DNA from: Chitinivibrionales bacterium
GTDB taxonomy: Bacteria; Fibrobacterota; Chitinivibrionia; Chitinivibrionales; WJKA01
Direction of reading: 5' to 3'
NCBI GenBank assembly: GCA_014729375.1
Contig: WJKA01000519.1
Span: forward strand, 1 to 6,415
Length of the DNA: 6,415 nucleotides
Positions 5,625 through 6,415 of this stretch are shown here, piece after piece. The notes beneath the pieces are model-generated. The model searched no databases. It saw nothing but the letters and a program-made list of their open reading frames with translations, and was not told where the DNA came from. The position numbers and the translations under genes were made by a program. Within the stretch, counting starts at the first letter, position 1. Each line of letters starts with the position of its first letter.

Positions 5625-5711
5625 ATCTACGGCACGTCCCCGGCGCCCATTGCCGATCAAATCAAAAAAATACCAAAAAACTGCAGGTCCCGACACCTAT
5701 TGATTAATGCG

Positions 5712-6415
5712 CTAAAAGCCCGCCGGTATCTTCCCAACAAGCCGGGTATCCCCGACCCGCGCCACAACATAATACACCCCTGCACCAGACAACATTCCGT
5801 TCAAACTCCAGGAATGAACTCCCCTGCCGACAGACCTGTTCACCACCCGTGAAACGAGCGTACCATCGGCGGAATACAGATCGACAGAAATTTTGCTCTC
5901 TTTATCTACCGTCACGGCTATCCGATTCGATGACAATATCGACAGGCCGGAAGAAAATGCCTGAATATTATCAACCTTCTCCGCCGATGTACCGGTGGGC
6001 GGTGCGGGAAGATTTTCCAGCACGATATAATCTTCTGCTGCAACCCGACCATCAATATACCCCCGGGCATATAAAACATTATATTGCACGTAGGGATCAT
6101 CCCATTTAAATCGTGTATCTCCTCGCTCTCCGGCGGTACGCGCCCGTTTGCCGAATGATGTTACCCCGTAATCGTTGAACAATTCAACCGAGTCACAATT
6201 TGAATATACCCATACGGGTTTGGCCTCAGGCTGTGTCCAACGGTCAAGCCAAGTGTGAGAGACAATATACACCATAGGGTCGTCGCTACCGTCGACGTAA
6301 TAGCTCCGGTAGAAATACGCCACGTCTTTCGGCGTTGTATGATCGTAAAGAAATAACCCCTTCTGGTTCTGGCAGGGTAGCGGATTATCGTCCCTTTTCG
6401 GGCTTTTAAAATCGA
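5712..6415 (-). CDS. GH2-like glycoside hydrolase, C-terminal part with T9SS-type sorting tail (partial, runs off right edge)
   Basis: The minus-strand frame is open from the right edge to a TAG at 5712-5714 and gives 233 residues. The GTG at 6323 is only an internal codon, because in-frame coding continues upstream (KGLFLYDHTTPKDVAYFYRS, residues 18-37). The sequence matches the end of GH2 beta-galactosidase-like enzymes: DPMVYIVSHTWLDRW (45-59), PVWVYSNCDSVELFND (66-81), where the 'vyvYSN-C/a-D-x-VELF' strand is a hallmark of their C-terminal beta-domains, then FKWDDPYVQYNVLYARGY (102-119) and AEDYIVLENLPAPP (126-139). The catalytic TIM barrel would lie beyond the window. After a linker (140-158), residues ~159-233 are a sorting tail: VDLYSADGTLVSRV and MLSGAGVYYVVARVGD. 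The protein is likely exported and surface-bound, cleaving beta-linked galactosides or related plant or algal sugars; the exact substrate is unknown. Confidence 0.75.
   Translation of the reverse strand, partial: DFKSPKRDDNPLPCQNQKGLFLYDHTTPKDVAYFYRSYYVDGSDDPMVYIVSHTWLDRWTQPEAKPVWVYSNCDSVELFNDYGVTSFGKRARTAGERGDTRFKWDDPYVQYNVLYARGYIDGRVAAEDYIVLENLPAPPTGTSAEKVDNIQAFSSGLSILSSNRIAVTVDKESKISVDLYSADGTLVSRVVNRSVGRGVHSWSLNGMLSGAGVYYVVARVGDTRLVGKIPAGF

Noticed and set aside
5262..5696. 144-residue minus-strand frame
   Set aside because: It lies antisense to the end of the nucleotidyltransferase and the whole small partner gene, which have clear protein motifs and a ribosome site. Shadow frame.
5664..5698. 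Possible minus-strand terminator after the GH2-like gene (AGGT/ACCT stem followed by two T-runs)
   Set aside because: The T-runs are good but the stem is only 4 bp. I cannot support a hairpin terminator from this.

Overview
The window is about 6.4 kb of moderate-GC bacterial DNA and looks like an accessory, surface-protein-rich stretch rather than a core operon. Four separate reading frames end in the same kind of C-terminal beta-sandwich tail: a D-(I/L)-N-G-R or A/C-D-G turn, then L-S-(A/G)-G-x-Y near the end. This tail resembles the type IX secretion (T9SS, Por) sorting domain. Kre9/KNH-like 'P-x-G-G-E ... G-D-T-V ... W' domains, a lipoprotein, beta-propeller proteins and a GH2-like glycosidase are also present. 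This mix suggests the FCB group, with Fibrobacterota (Chitinivibrionia/Chitinispirillum-like) as my best guess. No rRNA or marker gene is present to confirm it.

Layout, left to right. (1) 1-198 (+): the last 65 codons of a TolC-family outer-membrane efflux protein. (2) 167-769 (+): an open frame with no credible start and a T9SS-like tail; probably a 5'-truncated remnant, preceded by a short CTCCAGCA tandem repeat and followed by a likely terminator. (3) 860-1521 (-): a broken gene in two frames, the end of a hydrazine-synthase-alpha-like beta-propeller protein plus its sorting tail. It lacks its N-terminal part and is split by a frameshift at an A5/T5 run. (4) 1578-2168 (+): a secreted protein joining a carboxypeptidase-regulatory-like domain to Kre9/KNH-like modules. 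(5) 2179-2931 (-) and 2956-4401 (-): an apparent two-gene operon of a secreted beta-propeller protein with sorting tail followed by a two-module KNH-like lipoprotein, with a plausible promoter just upstream.

(6) 4402-4899: an AT-rich non-coding gap of about 0.5 kb containing a striking 95-bp inverted-repeat element (26-bp arms, 25/26 paired) that looks like a MITE/REP-type insertion. (7) 4900-5564 (+): two overlapping genes, an AbiEii-like nucleotidyltransferase and a 63-residue basic partner. This is the only candidate toxin-antitoxin or defence module here. (8) 5712-6415 (-): the C-terminal third or so of a GH2-like glycoside hydrolase with sorting tail, running off the right edge.

The secreted proteins plausibly act together at the cell surface in polysaccharide binding or breakdown, exported by a T9SS encoded elsewhere. 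The two damaged frames on the left, the MITE-like element and the nucleotidyltransferase pair suggest a region that has been rearranged. I saw no tRNA, rRNA, CRISPR array, transposase or riboswitch.
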